64,000 nt of DNA from NCBI RefSeq assembly GCF_028765165.1, contig NZ_JARADB010000003.1:603210-667209 (forward strand), read 5' to 3'. The notes beneath the pieces are model-generated. The model did not search any database, had not been told where the DNA came from, and was given only the letters and a program-made list of their open reading frames with translations. Shown here piece by piece: positions 52,218-60,112 of this stretch. Each line of letters starts with the position of its first letter. The first letter of the stretch is position 1. Source of the DNA: Paenibacillus sp. MAHUQ-63 (GTDB lineage: Bacteria > Bacillota > Bacilli > Paenibacillales > NBRC-103111). A program made the position numbers and the translations under genes.

Positions 52218-52240
52218 GGTCCCACCTCTTTATTTCTTAC

Positions 52241-52292
52241 ATTACACGAGTATGGAAAAACATTTATGGGGTATTTATGCTTTTTTGTAGGG
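52241..52292 (-). promoter_or_regulatory. Paired-box promoter of the 31-kb polysaccharide operon (site 5)
   Basis: Boxes CCCTACAAAA (52292-52283) and CCCATAAATG (52270-52261) are 22 bp apart, followed by TGTAAT (52246-52241), 24 bp before the ATG at 52217. The boxes are more degenerate than at the other sites, but the spacing is kept. Confidence 0.45.
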
Positions 52293-52352
52293 ATGATTCA
52301 ACCACGTTGGCACATCGCTGTGAAAAGGATCGAAATGTGACGAGAGAGGGGC

Positions 52353-52384
52353 GTTGGAGGAGTGTTGGAGGAGTGTTGGAGCAG
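52353..52384. repeat. Tandem repeat of an 11-bp unit
   Basis: GTTGGAGGAGT repeated nearly three times. Non-coding and probably slippage-prone. The 52218-52932 gap (715 bp) also holds palindromes, a direct repeat, a 10-bp tandem repeat and a terminator; I see no convincing gene in it. Confidence 0.6.
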
Positions 52385-52483
52385 CGTCAGGGGAGGCGAC
52401 TTGTCTTTGGGCGCCGTTGCTGTCCCTTGCGGTGGGGGGCGAGAAATTCTGCTGCGCTGCGCTAGAGGGTTGTCTGGGTGGCG

Positions 52484-52670
52484 TAACGGGAATTTCTCCC
52501 GTTATTTTCGAGAATTTTGGGCTTGGAGCGCGAGTAGGGGGAATTTCTCCTGTTAATGCGGTGGCTGCTGCCTGGAATGGCCGATTTTTCGAGTAAATAA
52601 CGGGAGTTTATCCTTTTAATTGGTGATGCGGGGGTGGATGCAGGAAGAATAACGGGAGTTTTTCCCGTTA
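52484..52670. repeat. Cluster of TAACGGGA-n-TCCCGTTA palindromes
   Basis: TAACGGGAATTTCTCCCGTTA (52484-52504) and TAACGGGAGTTTTTCCCGTTA (52650-52670) are near-perfect 21-bp palindromes. Decayed copies lie at about 52534-52556 (AGGGGGAATTTCTCCTGTTA) and 52599-52619 (TAACGGGAGTTTATCCTTTTA). They may be a dispersed repeat family, protein-binding sites or hairpins. Confidence 0.7.
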
Positions 52671-52678
52671 TTGTCGGA

Positions 52679-52743
52679 CAGCTACTTTATCGGCGAGGGA
52701 ACTCCCCGCTAGTGGGGAGCAGCTACTTTATTAGTCGAGGAAC
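52679..52743. repeat. Direct repeat of ~23 bp flanking a hairpin
   Basis: AGCTACTTTATCGGCGAGG near 52680 and AGCTACTTTATTAGTCGAGG near 52720 flank CTCCCCGCTAGTGGGGAG (52702-52719), a 7-bp stem. A short 10-bp tandem repeat (GGATGCGTAA) follows at 52804-52830. Function unknown. Confidence 0.55.
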
Positions 52744-52891
52744 CGCGGTGACGTTGGAGGAGACCAGTTACGTTCGGAGGAGGGGCCTCCGAGGGACGCT
52801 AGGGGATGCGTAAGGATGCGTAAGGATGCGGCTACCAGTTACTCTCACCGGAGGTACCAGAGCGGGCGGAGTCTGACGCCTATCGAACAGC

Positions 52892-52923
52892 AAAACAAAA
52901 AGGCCACCCAACAGGTGACCTTT
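52892..52923 (-). terminator. Rho-independent terminator after the GH95 gene
   Basis: Minus-strand AAGGTCACC - TGTT - GGGTGGCCTT followed by TTTGTTTTG. Begins 10 bp after the GH95 stop and ends the ABC transporter/GH140/GH95 unit. Confidence 0.88.
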
Positions 52924-52932
52924 CGCGATACA

Positions 52933-55293
52933 TCAATGATTCGTAGCTTCTTTGAGAACGCCTTCCATCGTTTGCACGCCGAGCTTAAGCACGTAGCGCT
53001 TACCGACCTCGGCTTGGAACCGGATCGTGTCGGCATGCGCCTCCACTTTCACCGGCACGCCGTCGGATTCGACGATCAGCGGAGCCCCCTGGCCGTTTCT
53101 GTAAACAACGGTGCAGGCTTGGCTCGCCTTGGCCTGAATGACGCAGTGGGTCAGCGCCCCATCGGCCCAGGCCATATCGACATCGAAGCCGCCTCTTGCT
53201 CTTAAGCCGCTGACGGAGCCTTTGGACCACGCGCTTGGCAGTGCCGGCAGCAGGTTAATCTCTCCGCGGTGCGACTGCAGCAGCATCTCCGCAATGCCGG
53301 CGGTTCCGCCGAAATTGCCGTCGATCTGGAACGGCGGATGATTGTCGAACAGGTTCGGCAATGTGGAGTGGCCGAGCAGCATGCGCAGATGCTCGTAAGA
53401 CTTCTCCCCGTCTTCCAGTCGCGCGAAGAAGTTGATGATCCACGCCCGGCTCCAGCCCGTATGGCCGCTGCCGGCTTCCAGTCTGCGCTCCAATGTGCGC
53501 TTGGCGGCATTCGCCCACTCCGGCGTGTGGCGCACATGGATCATTTCGCCCGGATGAAGGGCGAACAGATGGGAGATATGACGGTGACCCGGGTGCACTT
53601 CGTCCCAATCGTTGACCCATTCCTGCAGCTGCCCGTGCTTGCCGATTTGCGGCGGCGGCAGCTTGCGGAGCATCCGCTCCCACTCGTTCCGCGTGCCTTC
53701 GTCCGTCTTCAGCAGCTCGGAAGCTTCGATACAGGCCCGGAACAAGGAGTAGACGATCTGCGTATCCATGGACGGCCCGACCGTCAAACAGCCTACGCTG
53801 CCATCGGCGCCGATAAATTTGTTCTCCGGCGATGTGGACGGCCCTGTAATCAAGCGCCCCTGCTCATCTTCGAATAGATAATCCAAGAAAAATTCGGCGG
53901 CTTCTTTCATAACCGGGTAAGCCCGTTCACGCAGGAAACGCACATCCTGCCCATAACGGAAATGCTCCCACAGATGCAAGGTCAGCCAAGCGGCCCCCAT
54001 CGGCCATATCGAGCCCGGCATGAAGTTGCCCTCAATTTGGGTAGCTCCCCACATATCCGTGTTATGATGGGCAACGAATCCCCGGCAGCCGTAAACTTCC
54101 TTCGCCGTTTTGCGCCCGTTGATGCGCATGCGGTCGATGAGGTCGAACAGCGGCTCGTGGCACTCCGGCAAATTGGCCACTTCCGCATGCCAATAGTTCA
54201 TCTCCGTATTGATATTGATCGTATATTTACACTCCCAAGGCGGAGTAAAGCTTTCATTCCATATGCCTTGCAGGTTGGCCGGGTTCGAGCCCGGACGGGA
54301 AGACGCCATCAATAAGTAGCGGCCGTACTGAAAATATAGCGCCATCAGTCCGTGATCGCTGCCGCCTTCCTTGAAGCGCTGCAGACGGGCGTCGGTAGGC
54401 AGGATATCTGCTTCTTTATCCTCCTCGGGCCGCCCCAGCTCCAGCTTCACGCGCTGAATCCGGTTCACGTGATCGGTCACGTGATCTTTTCTCACTCTCT
54501 CGTATCCTTTGCCTGCGGCATGCTCCAGCTGCCGGATGCATACGGCGATCGGGTCCGAGTGACGGAAGGAGGTTTGTGCGGCTACATAGATCGTGACCGC
54601 CTCGGCCTGAACGATGAGGAAATCGCCGACCGCTTTCACTGAGCCGCCGTCAGGAACCGCTTTCACAGCGGCACAATAAGTAACCCCGCCTCTGCCGTTC
54701 TCGCCGCTCATGACAAGGGTGTCGTTCGCAATTTTCTGAGTGCCTTCATCGAAGGGACGCCGGCTCAAATGCATGCGCAGATTCAACTTGGCGGGCCGGT
54801 CGCATGTGATGCGGATCGCCATAACCTGATCGACGGCCGAGCTGAACAGCTCTCGGGTATGCAGGATATCGTTCAGGCAGTACCCCACCTGCGCGACGCC
54901 TTGCTCGATATCCAATTCCCGATAATAATTGGAAATCATCTTCTTCTCGCCGTCATGGTAAATTTGGAAATCGCCGAGCGGCTGGTACGGATGCAGCGAT
55001 TTGGGAATGGACATCATCCCCATCTGTGCGAGCTCCTCCGCTTCGATTTGCTTGCCTTTCATCAACAGCTGGCGGACCATCGGGAAATATTTCTGCCCTT
55101 CCGGGTTATCGCCGTTCACAGGACCGCCGTACCAAACGGAGTCTTCATTAAGCTGCAGTCTTTCGTTATTCACTTTGCCGAATATCATGGCGCCCAGCCG
55201 TCCATTGCCGATCGGCAGCGCTTCATTCCACGATCTTGCGGGTTTCTCGTACCACAACTTGGTTCCGTTAGCTGAATTGCGAGCTGGTTTCAT
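52933..55293 (-). CDS. GH95 alpha-L-fucosidase / alpha-L-galactosidase
   Basis: 786 aa from ATGAAACCAGCTCG, with GAGGAG upstream; the GTG 9 bp earlier overlaps that site. GH95 signatures in order: [49 protein letters not shown], the acidic [10 protein letters not shown] (catalytic Glu region), [13 protein letters not shown] and [11 protein letters not shown], then a C-terminal beta-sandwich. Length is normal and there is no signal peptide. Removes terminal alpha-L-fucose or alpha-L-galactose; both occur on rhamnogalacturonan-II and xyloglucan. It overlaps the upstream GH140-like gene by 26 bp. Confidence 0.93.
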   Translation of the reverse strand: MKPARNSANGTKLWYEKPARSWNEALPIGNGRLGAMIFGKVNNERLQLNEDSVWYGGPVNGDNPEGQKYFPMVRQLLMKGKQIEAEELAQMGMMSIPKSLHPYQPLGDFQIYHDGEKKMISNYYRELDIEQGVAQVGYCLNDILHTRELFSSAVDQVMAIRITCDRPAKLNLRMHLSRRPFDEGTQKIANDTLVMSGENGRGGVTYCAAVKAVPDGGSVKAVGDFLIVQAEAVTIYVAAQTSFRHSDPIAVCIRQLEHAAGKGYERVRKDHVTDHVNRIQRVKLELGRPEEDKEADILPTDARLQRFKEGGSDHGLMALYFQYGRYLLMASSRPGSNPANLQGIWNESFTPPWECKYTININTEMNYWHAEVANLPECHEPLFDLIDRMRINGRKTAKEVYGCRGFVAHHNTDMWGATQIEGNFMPGSIWPMGAAWLTLHLWEHFRYGQDVRFLRERAYPVMKEAAEFFLDYLFEDEQGRLITGPSTSPENKFIGADGSVGCLTVGPSMDTQIVYSLFRACIEASELLKTDEGTRNEWERMLRKLPPPQIGKHGQLQEWVNDWDEVHPGHRHISHLFALHPGEMIHVRHTPEWANAAKRTLERRLEAGSGHTGWSRAWIINFFARLEDGEKSYEHLRMLLGHSTLPNLFDNHPPFQIDGNFGGTAGIAEMLLQSHRGEINLLPALPSAWSKGSVSGLRARGGFDVDMAWADGALTHCVIQAKASQACTVVYRNGQGAPLIVESDGVPVKVEAHADTIRFQAEVGKRYVLKLGVQTMEGVLKEATNH

Positions 55294-56746
55294 CCGCAGC
55301 ACTCCTCATTTTTTGAATTCTTATCGCATAATAAAGCTCTCCAGGCAAATGAATGCGGAAACGCCCTTCATAAGTGCCTTCGAGTCTCGTTATATTCATG
55401 TTCCACGTATCGATTAGATCTACTTGATAACTTCCTTCAGCCATTGCAAATTCACGGTAGGCAAAGCGATGCGGGCCAAAATATTGCAAATAGTATTCGC
55501 CTGGCAGCGACAATGTCGCGGCATCGTAGCTATCGCTCGTATAGGCGATCTGCGCCGGAGCCTCCTCCATAATGCTTCTGAGGAATTCGATTCTCCGGAC
55601 GCTCTTCCCATGCAGCTCCCCGCCATGCGAACTCCACGGAATGTGCTCCGCATTCCAATACGATTCCCCGTGCATCACATAGCCTCCGCGGCACGTGCCT
55701 TCCCATAGGCGGCATAGCAGCTCTTCAGGCGATAGACTGCCCCAGAGGGTATCCATGTTGCCCTCATAACCGCATTCCTCAATAATAGCCGGTTTACCGT
55801 ATTGTTTGGTGCACTCCGAGATCACTTTCACATCCGCGTGACGCAGGCTGGCGTGGGTCGTCCATGGCGTGCCGTAATCATACCACGTGCTGCTGTTATG
55901 AATGGACCGCAAATGGCCTCCGCAATCGCATTCTTGTATAATTCGGAACAAACGGTTCCAATCCTCTGTTTGTTTCTGCTTCATTTCATCATATTTATCC
56001 GCTAGCGACCACCAAACATGACTGAACGCGCCTAATCGCGCAACGACATACCGAACGTACCGGTCATCCGCTTCCGCGGGCATCCGGTCAAACCCCCAGC
56101 CGCCTTCAGCATCCGGATGGAACAGAACGAGCTCGGCCTGGATGCCAAGTGCCGCCAGATCGTGCACCCGTTTCTCCAAATGCTGAAAATACGCCGGAGA
56201 AAACCTGGTGAGATCAAAGCCCGAATCCGGTGATCCTGCGAACGGATACAAGACCGGTTCCGCTTCATTCTGCATGTGCGGCTTCGGCAAGACGAACATG
56301 CGAACTTTATTGAAAGGCGCACTGCTTAACGTTCGCAGCGTTTGTTCCTGCATTTCGCTGCTTTGCAAGTGCCACGCCTCACAGGTCGTTCCGAACGGTA
56401 TAAACCGGGTGCCGTCCGCGTAATGAAAGCGGGCCGCATCTTTGACCCTAACCGGACCGTGGCGGTCCGGCGCAGCCGGGGTGCAAGCAAACTCCCCTTT
56501 GAGCCCGTCCATCTCTCCGATATGACTGGAGGTTTCGAAGGTCCATACCCCTTCTTCGTCCGGCATATACCGGATTCGGTACTTGCCGGAACCGTCATAG
56601 AAGCCTTCGGCGTAACCCTCTGTTAATCCTTTCTTGAACAGTGCGCTGAGTCGAACATCCGTGAACGGATTTCCTTGAGAAGGAACGTCCAACGTAAGCT
56701 CGAACATGCCCCAGCGCTCAACACTTCTTGTAAATTCCAGGACCAT
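55268..56746 (-). CDS. GH140-like (DUF5060) protein, acid/base residue replaced
   Basis: 492 aa, ATG with AAAGGAGGGG upstream. N-terminal DUF5060 beta-sandwich (about 1-90), an apiosidase-like TIM barrel (about 100-400) and a C-terminal beta-domain (DUF5605-type). Compared with the neighbour at 56777-58219, the strand-4 motif reads [11 protein letters not shown] instead of WWSLCNEYDF, so the usual Asn-Glu acid/base pair is Asp-Lys (K251). The nucleophile-strand motif is kept as [12 protein letters not shown] (E324). It may be inactive, act with an altered mechanism, or bind sugar. Cytoplasmic. Confidence 0.82.
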   Translation of the reverse strand: MVLEFTRSVERWGMFELTLDVPSQGNPFTDVRLSALFKKGLTEGYAEGFYDGSGKYRIRYMPDEEGVWTFETSSHIGEMDGLKGEFACTPAAPDRHGPVRVKDAARFHYADGTRFIPFGTTCEAWHLQSSEMQEQTLRTLSSAPFNKVRMFVLPKPHMQNEAEPVLYPFAGSPDSGFDLTRFSPAYFQHLEKRVHDLAALGIQAELVLFHPDAEGGWGFDRMPAEADDRYVRYVVARLGAFSHVWWSLADKYDEMKQKQTEDWNRLFRIIQECDCGGHLRSIHNSSTWYDYGTPWTTHASLRHADVKVISECTKQYGKPAIIEECGYEGNMDTLWGSLSPEELLCRLWEGTCRGGYVMHGESYWNAEHIPWSSHGGELHGKSVRRIEFLRSIMEEAPAQIAYTSDSYDAATLSLPGEYYLQYFGPHRFAYREFAMAEGSYQVDLIDTWNMNITRLEGTYEGRFRIHLPGELYYAIRIQKMRSAADETSSQFS

Positions 56747-56776
56747 CCCCTCCTTTCAGGTAAGCGAGCTGTGGTT

Positions 56777-58219
56777 TTAACCAACATCAACCCGTTGAAT
56801 ACGAAGCGCCATATAAGGCTTGCCAGGCAGTTCAATCCGGCATTCCCCGCGGTACGTGCCATCCAGAGGAGTCACCGTCATATTCCACGTATCGATCAGT
56901 TCAATCACGTAATCAGCGTCCTGCCTCAGCTTCAGCGATTTATAAGCGTACTGATGGCGCCCGAAGTACATCAGGCTGTATGTCCCCTCCTCGCCGGCTT
57001 TCATCCAGTCGGCGGGACCTTCCTCCATCACTCGGCGTAAGAACGCGATTCTCTCCGTGCTCTCGCCGTACAGCTTGCCTCCGGAAGAGATCCAGGCCCT
57101 TGTCTCCCGGTCGATGAACGACTCGCCATGACCGACGAACCCCCCTCGCGACATTCCTTCCCAGAAGCGATGCGTCAGTTCCCCGCCGGAGATGTTGCCC
57201 CACCGTCTGGAGCTGTTGCCTTCGTAAGAGATCTCGTCGATCACGATCGGTTTGGCCACCGCATCCCGCCAGGCGGTTGTCAGCTCCGCATCCCAATGCT
57301 GAATGCTTTGATGCGTAATCCAAGGTTTGGTGAAATCATACAAGCTCGATGATTTGTACATTTTCGTTCCGTTATGGATCGATCGCAGATGCTGATACGG
57401 ATCATAACGTTGAGTCAATTGAAGCAGCCGGTCCCAATCGGCAACCGTCTTATATTTATTAAAGTCGTATTCGTTGCACAGCGACCACCACACGTTGCGG
57501 AACGAAGCCAAGCGCGCGATCACATAGCGCAAATAATAAGCGTCCGTCTCCGCGTCCATGTTGTCGATGCCCCAATACCCTTTGTCATAGGGATGGAACA
57601 GTACGAGATCGGCTTCGATGCCAAGCTCCATCAGATCGCGGATGCGAGTTTCCAGATGTGCGAAAAATTCCGGATTAAACCGCCGTCTGTCGAGATCCTC
57701 CGGACTCGTTCCGGCGAAGGCGAGCCGGAGCGGAGGCTGCATATCCCGAGTCGGCAGCAGGCACATCCTCACTTTATTGAACGGCGAGTTCTTCAGCGTC
57801 CGCAGCGTGAGCTCTTCGAGCTCTTCGTTACGGTGATGCGTCCAATGGTAGCAGGTCGTCCCGAAGGGCATATAAGGCGTCCCATCGTCATAGGCGAACA
57901 AATACCGGTCCTTCACCCGCACGGCTCCATGATTGCCGGCGGACGGCGCGGTGCAGAGAAATTCGCCGCTATGGCCGTCCAGCTCAGCATGGCTGCTGCT
58001 GGTCACATACCGCCAGTCGCCGGGCCTGTCAGGCATGAAGCGAACCCGGTAGGTGCCGTTCCCGTCGTAGAATCCGTCGGGTTCGGCCATATAATTTTTG
58101 TACTGAAATTTCGCAGAGAATCGTACTTCCTCATAAGGATTTCCTTCCGAAGGACCGTTCAGCGTCAGCTCGAACTGTCCCCATTGTTCCACTTCCAGCT
58201 TGGTGCGATGCCGAGTCAT
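56777..58219 (-). CDS. GH140-like (DUF5060/apiosidase-like) glycoside hydrolase
   Basis: 480 aa, ATG with AAGGAAGGA upstream. DUF5060 module (1-90; WGQFELTLNGPSEGNPYEEV), an apiosidase-like TIM barrel and a DUF5605-type C-terminal domain. Candidate catalytic residues are E250 in CNEYD (acid/base) and E329 in PIVIDEISYEGN (nucleophile). GH140 contains the apiosidase that cuts the apiose-galacturonic acid bond of rhamnogalacturonan-II. Family proteins with this domain order exist whose substrate is unknown, so the activity is a hypothesis. It sits between the ABC permease and its paralogue. Confidence 0.82.
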   Translation of the reverse strand: MTRHRTKLEVEQWGQFELTLNGPSEGNPYEEVRFSAKFQYKNYMAEPDGFYDGNGTYRVRFMPDRPGDWRYVTSSSHAELDGHSGEFLCTAPSAGNHGAVRVKDRYLFAYDDGTPYMPFGTTCYHWTHHRNEELEELTLRTLKNSPFNKVRMCLLPTRDMQPPLRLAFAGTSPEDLDRRRFNPEFFAHLETRIRDLMELGIEADLVLFHPYDKGYWGIDNMDAETDAYYLRYVIARLASFRNVWWSLCNEYDFNKYKTVADWDRLLQLTQRYDPYQHLRSIHNGTKMYKSSSLYDFTKPWITHQSIQHWDAELTTAWRDAVAKPIVIDEISYEGNSSRRWGNISGGELTHRFWEGMSRGGFVGHGESFIDRETRAWISSGGKLYGESTERIAFLRRVMEEGPADWMKAGEEGTYSLMYFGRHQYAYKSLKLRQDADYVIELIDTWNMTVTPLDGTYRGECRIELPGKPYMALRIQRVDVG

Positions 58220-58237
58220 GCTAGTTCAGTCCTTCCT

Positions 58238-59137
58238 TTATTTGATCCCGGAATGAGCCATCGTAGCGATGACCTTGCTTTGAAAGACGAGAAACATGAT
58301 CAGGTTAGGCAAAAACAGGAGCAGCGCAGCCGCTGCCGCAGCGCCTTGTCTGGCCACGCTGTTGGCCATCCCGCTCGTTAATGTTTCCACATAGAACGGG
58401 AACGTCTTCATCGCCTCATTCTGCATATAGGAGGTTGAAGTACTTGAATCCTTCCATGCCGAGTCGAACGCGATGATGGCGATCGTTGCCACTGCGGGCA
58501 TCAGCATCGGCATTACGATACTGATAAACAGCCGCAGCTCTTTGGCGCCGTCCATCTTCGCCGAATCGAGCAGCTCATCCGGCAGTTGGTCAATAAATTG
58601 CTTCATGAGGAACACCCCGGTCGGCACGGCGACCAGCGGCAGAACGTGACCCCAGTAAGTATCGAAAATGTGCAGCTTGCTCACGATCAAATATTTAGGG
58701 ATTTCAACGGTTTCCGGAACGAACACCAGTGTGAGCAGGATCGTGCCGAATACGAGCTTATATCCCGGGAATTTATGCTTGGAAATCGCATAAGCGCACA
58801 TCGCGCTTGTCATCGTGATCAGGAAAACCGCCATCGACGTCACAATGACACTATTGAACAAATACCGGGACACCGGAACCGCCGTGCCTTTGGTTGTGGC
58901 CAGCAGCTCCGCAAAGTTCTGCAGCGACGGTTCTCTTACAAAGATGTTCGGCGGGTAGATAAATAACTCCTGATACGGCTTGAAAGCGTGATTAATAATA
59001 TAGACGATCGGCAGCAGCATGAAGATGCTAAGCGCGACGAGAAACAATGCCGTACACAGCTCGAATGTGCTGAGCTTCCGAAAGCCTGCGCGTCTGCGCC
59101 ACGAATCCAGCTTGTGAAACGATGCTGACAGTTTCAT
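58238..59137 (-). CDS. Carbohydrate ABC transporter permease (MalG family)
   Basis: 299 aa, ATG with GGAGAGGAATAA upstream. Six spans; EAA loop DELLDSAKMDGAKELRLFISIV. Directly follows the MalF-type partner with no gap. Forms the pore of the importer whose binding protein (60099) and ATPase (63093) are upstream. Confidence 0.93.
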   Translation of the reverse strand: MKLSASFHKLDSWRRRAGFRKLSTFELCTALFLVALSIFMLLPIVYIINHAFKPYQELFIYPPNIFVREPSLQNFAELLATTKGTAVPVSRYLFNSVIVTSMAVFLITMTSAMCAYAISKHKFPGYKLVFGTILLTLVFVPETVEIPKYLIVSKLHIFDTYWGHVLPLVAVPTGVFLMKQFIDQLPDELLDSAKMDGAKELRLFISIVMPMLMPAVATIAIIAFDSAWKDSSTSTSYMQNEAMKTFPFYVETLTSGMANSVARQGAAAAAALLLFLPNLIMFLVFQSKVIATMAHSGIK

Positions 59138-60112
59138 TTATTCCTCTCCCTTCGTTCCGAACAGCTTCCAGCTCAGCTTCTGGGCGAAATAAACGATCGT
59201 TAGCAAACATACGGTCAAGGCTGTCGCATAGCCGAGCTCAAACCGTTTTAACCCGTAGTCGTCAATATGCGTCGTAATCATATGGCCCGCATATTCCGGT
59301 GTCGGATTCATGCCGGACAGCGCCGTTCCGATAGAAGACAGCTGAATCGCCCCGACGATGGCCATGACGGCCCCGAACAGCATCTGAGGTTTCGTGGACG
59401 GTATCGTAATATACCAGACTTCCTCCAACCGGCTGCGAATGCCGTCCAATCGTCCGGCCTCATACAGCTCGGGATTGACGTTGAGAATACCGGCCAGCAT
59501 GCCCAGGAAGCCGATCCCCATGCTTTTCCACAGGGATACGACGACCATCGAGGTCATTAAGTGCTCTTTACTAGTTACCCATTGTACCGGTTCGCTAATC
59601 AAGCTCATTTTGAGCAAGAAGCTGTTCAAATATCCGATTCTGTCGCTGGAGAGCATCGGCGTCCAGATGATGCTCATGGCAACTAAGCTTGCCAAGGATG
59701 GCGTGTACATGGCCAGTGTAAACCATTTGCGGTACACACCGGGTAAAATGGAAATCAGCCATGCCAGCATGAAGGCGCATACGTAGCCACCGGAGCCGAC
59801 AATCAAGGCGAAAGATAACGTATTAGGCAGCGCATATTTGATCAGAATCAAATCTTGCGAAAGCATATAACGGAAATTATCCCAGCCGATGAAACGAGGC
59901 GTTTCGATAGCGTTAAAATACGTAAAGCTGAGCGCTAAGGCGGATAATACCGGAAGCAGAATAAAGATAATGAAGCAGATCATGAAAGGGGCGATGAATA
60001 AATACGAAATCCTGTATTGCCAAAGCGTATGCAGCGCCGCCAGCAGCCTGTTTTTGCGGACTTTGACCGTATGCAGCGGCCGCGGAAGCACCTGCACCTC
60101 ACTTTTTAACAT
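59138..60112 (-). CDS. Carbohydrate ABC transporter permease (MalF family)
   Basis: 324 aa, ATG overlapping the binding-protein stop by 14 bp. Six spans after a basic N-terminus; EAA loop [22 protein letters not shown]. Partner of the MalG-type permease immediately downstream. Confidence 0.93.
   Translation of the reverse strand: MLKSEVQVLPRPLHTVKVRKNRLLAALHTLWQYRISYLFIAPFMICFIIFILLPVLSALALSFTYFNAIETPRFIGWDNFRYMLSQDLILIKYALPNTLSFALIVGSGGYVCAFMLAWLISILPGVYRKWFTLAMYTPSLASLVAMSIIWTPMLSSDRIGYLNSFLLKMSLISEPVQWVTSKEHLMTSMVVVSLWKSMGIGFLGMLAGILNVNPELYEAGRLDGIRSRLEEVWYITIPSTKPQMLFGAVMAIVGAIQLSSIGTALSGMNPTPEYAGHMITTHIDDYGLKRFELGYATALTVCLLTIVYFAQKLSWKLFGTKGEE

Noticed and set aside
52353-52384. Short repeats as a CRISPR array
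   Set aside because: The units are 11 bp with no unique spacers, and no cas genes are present.
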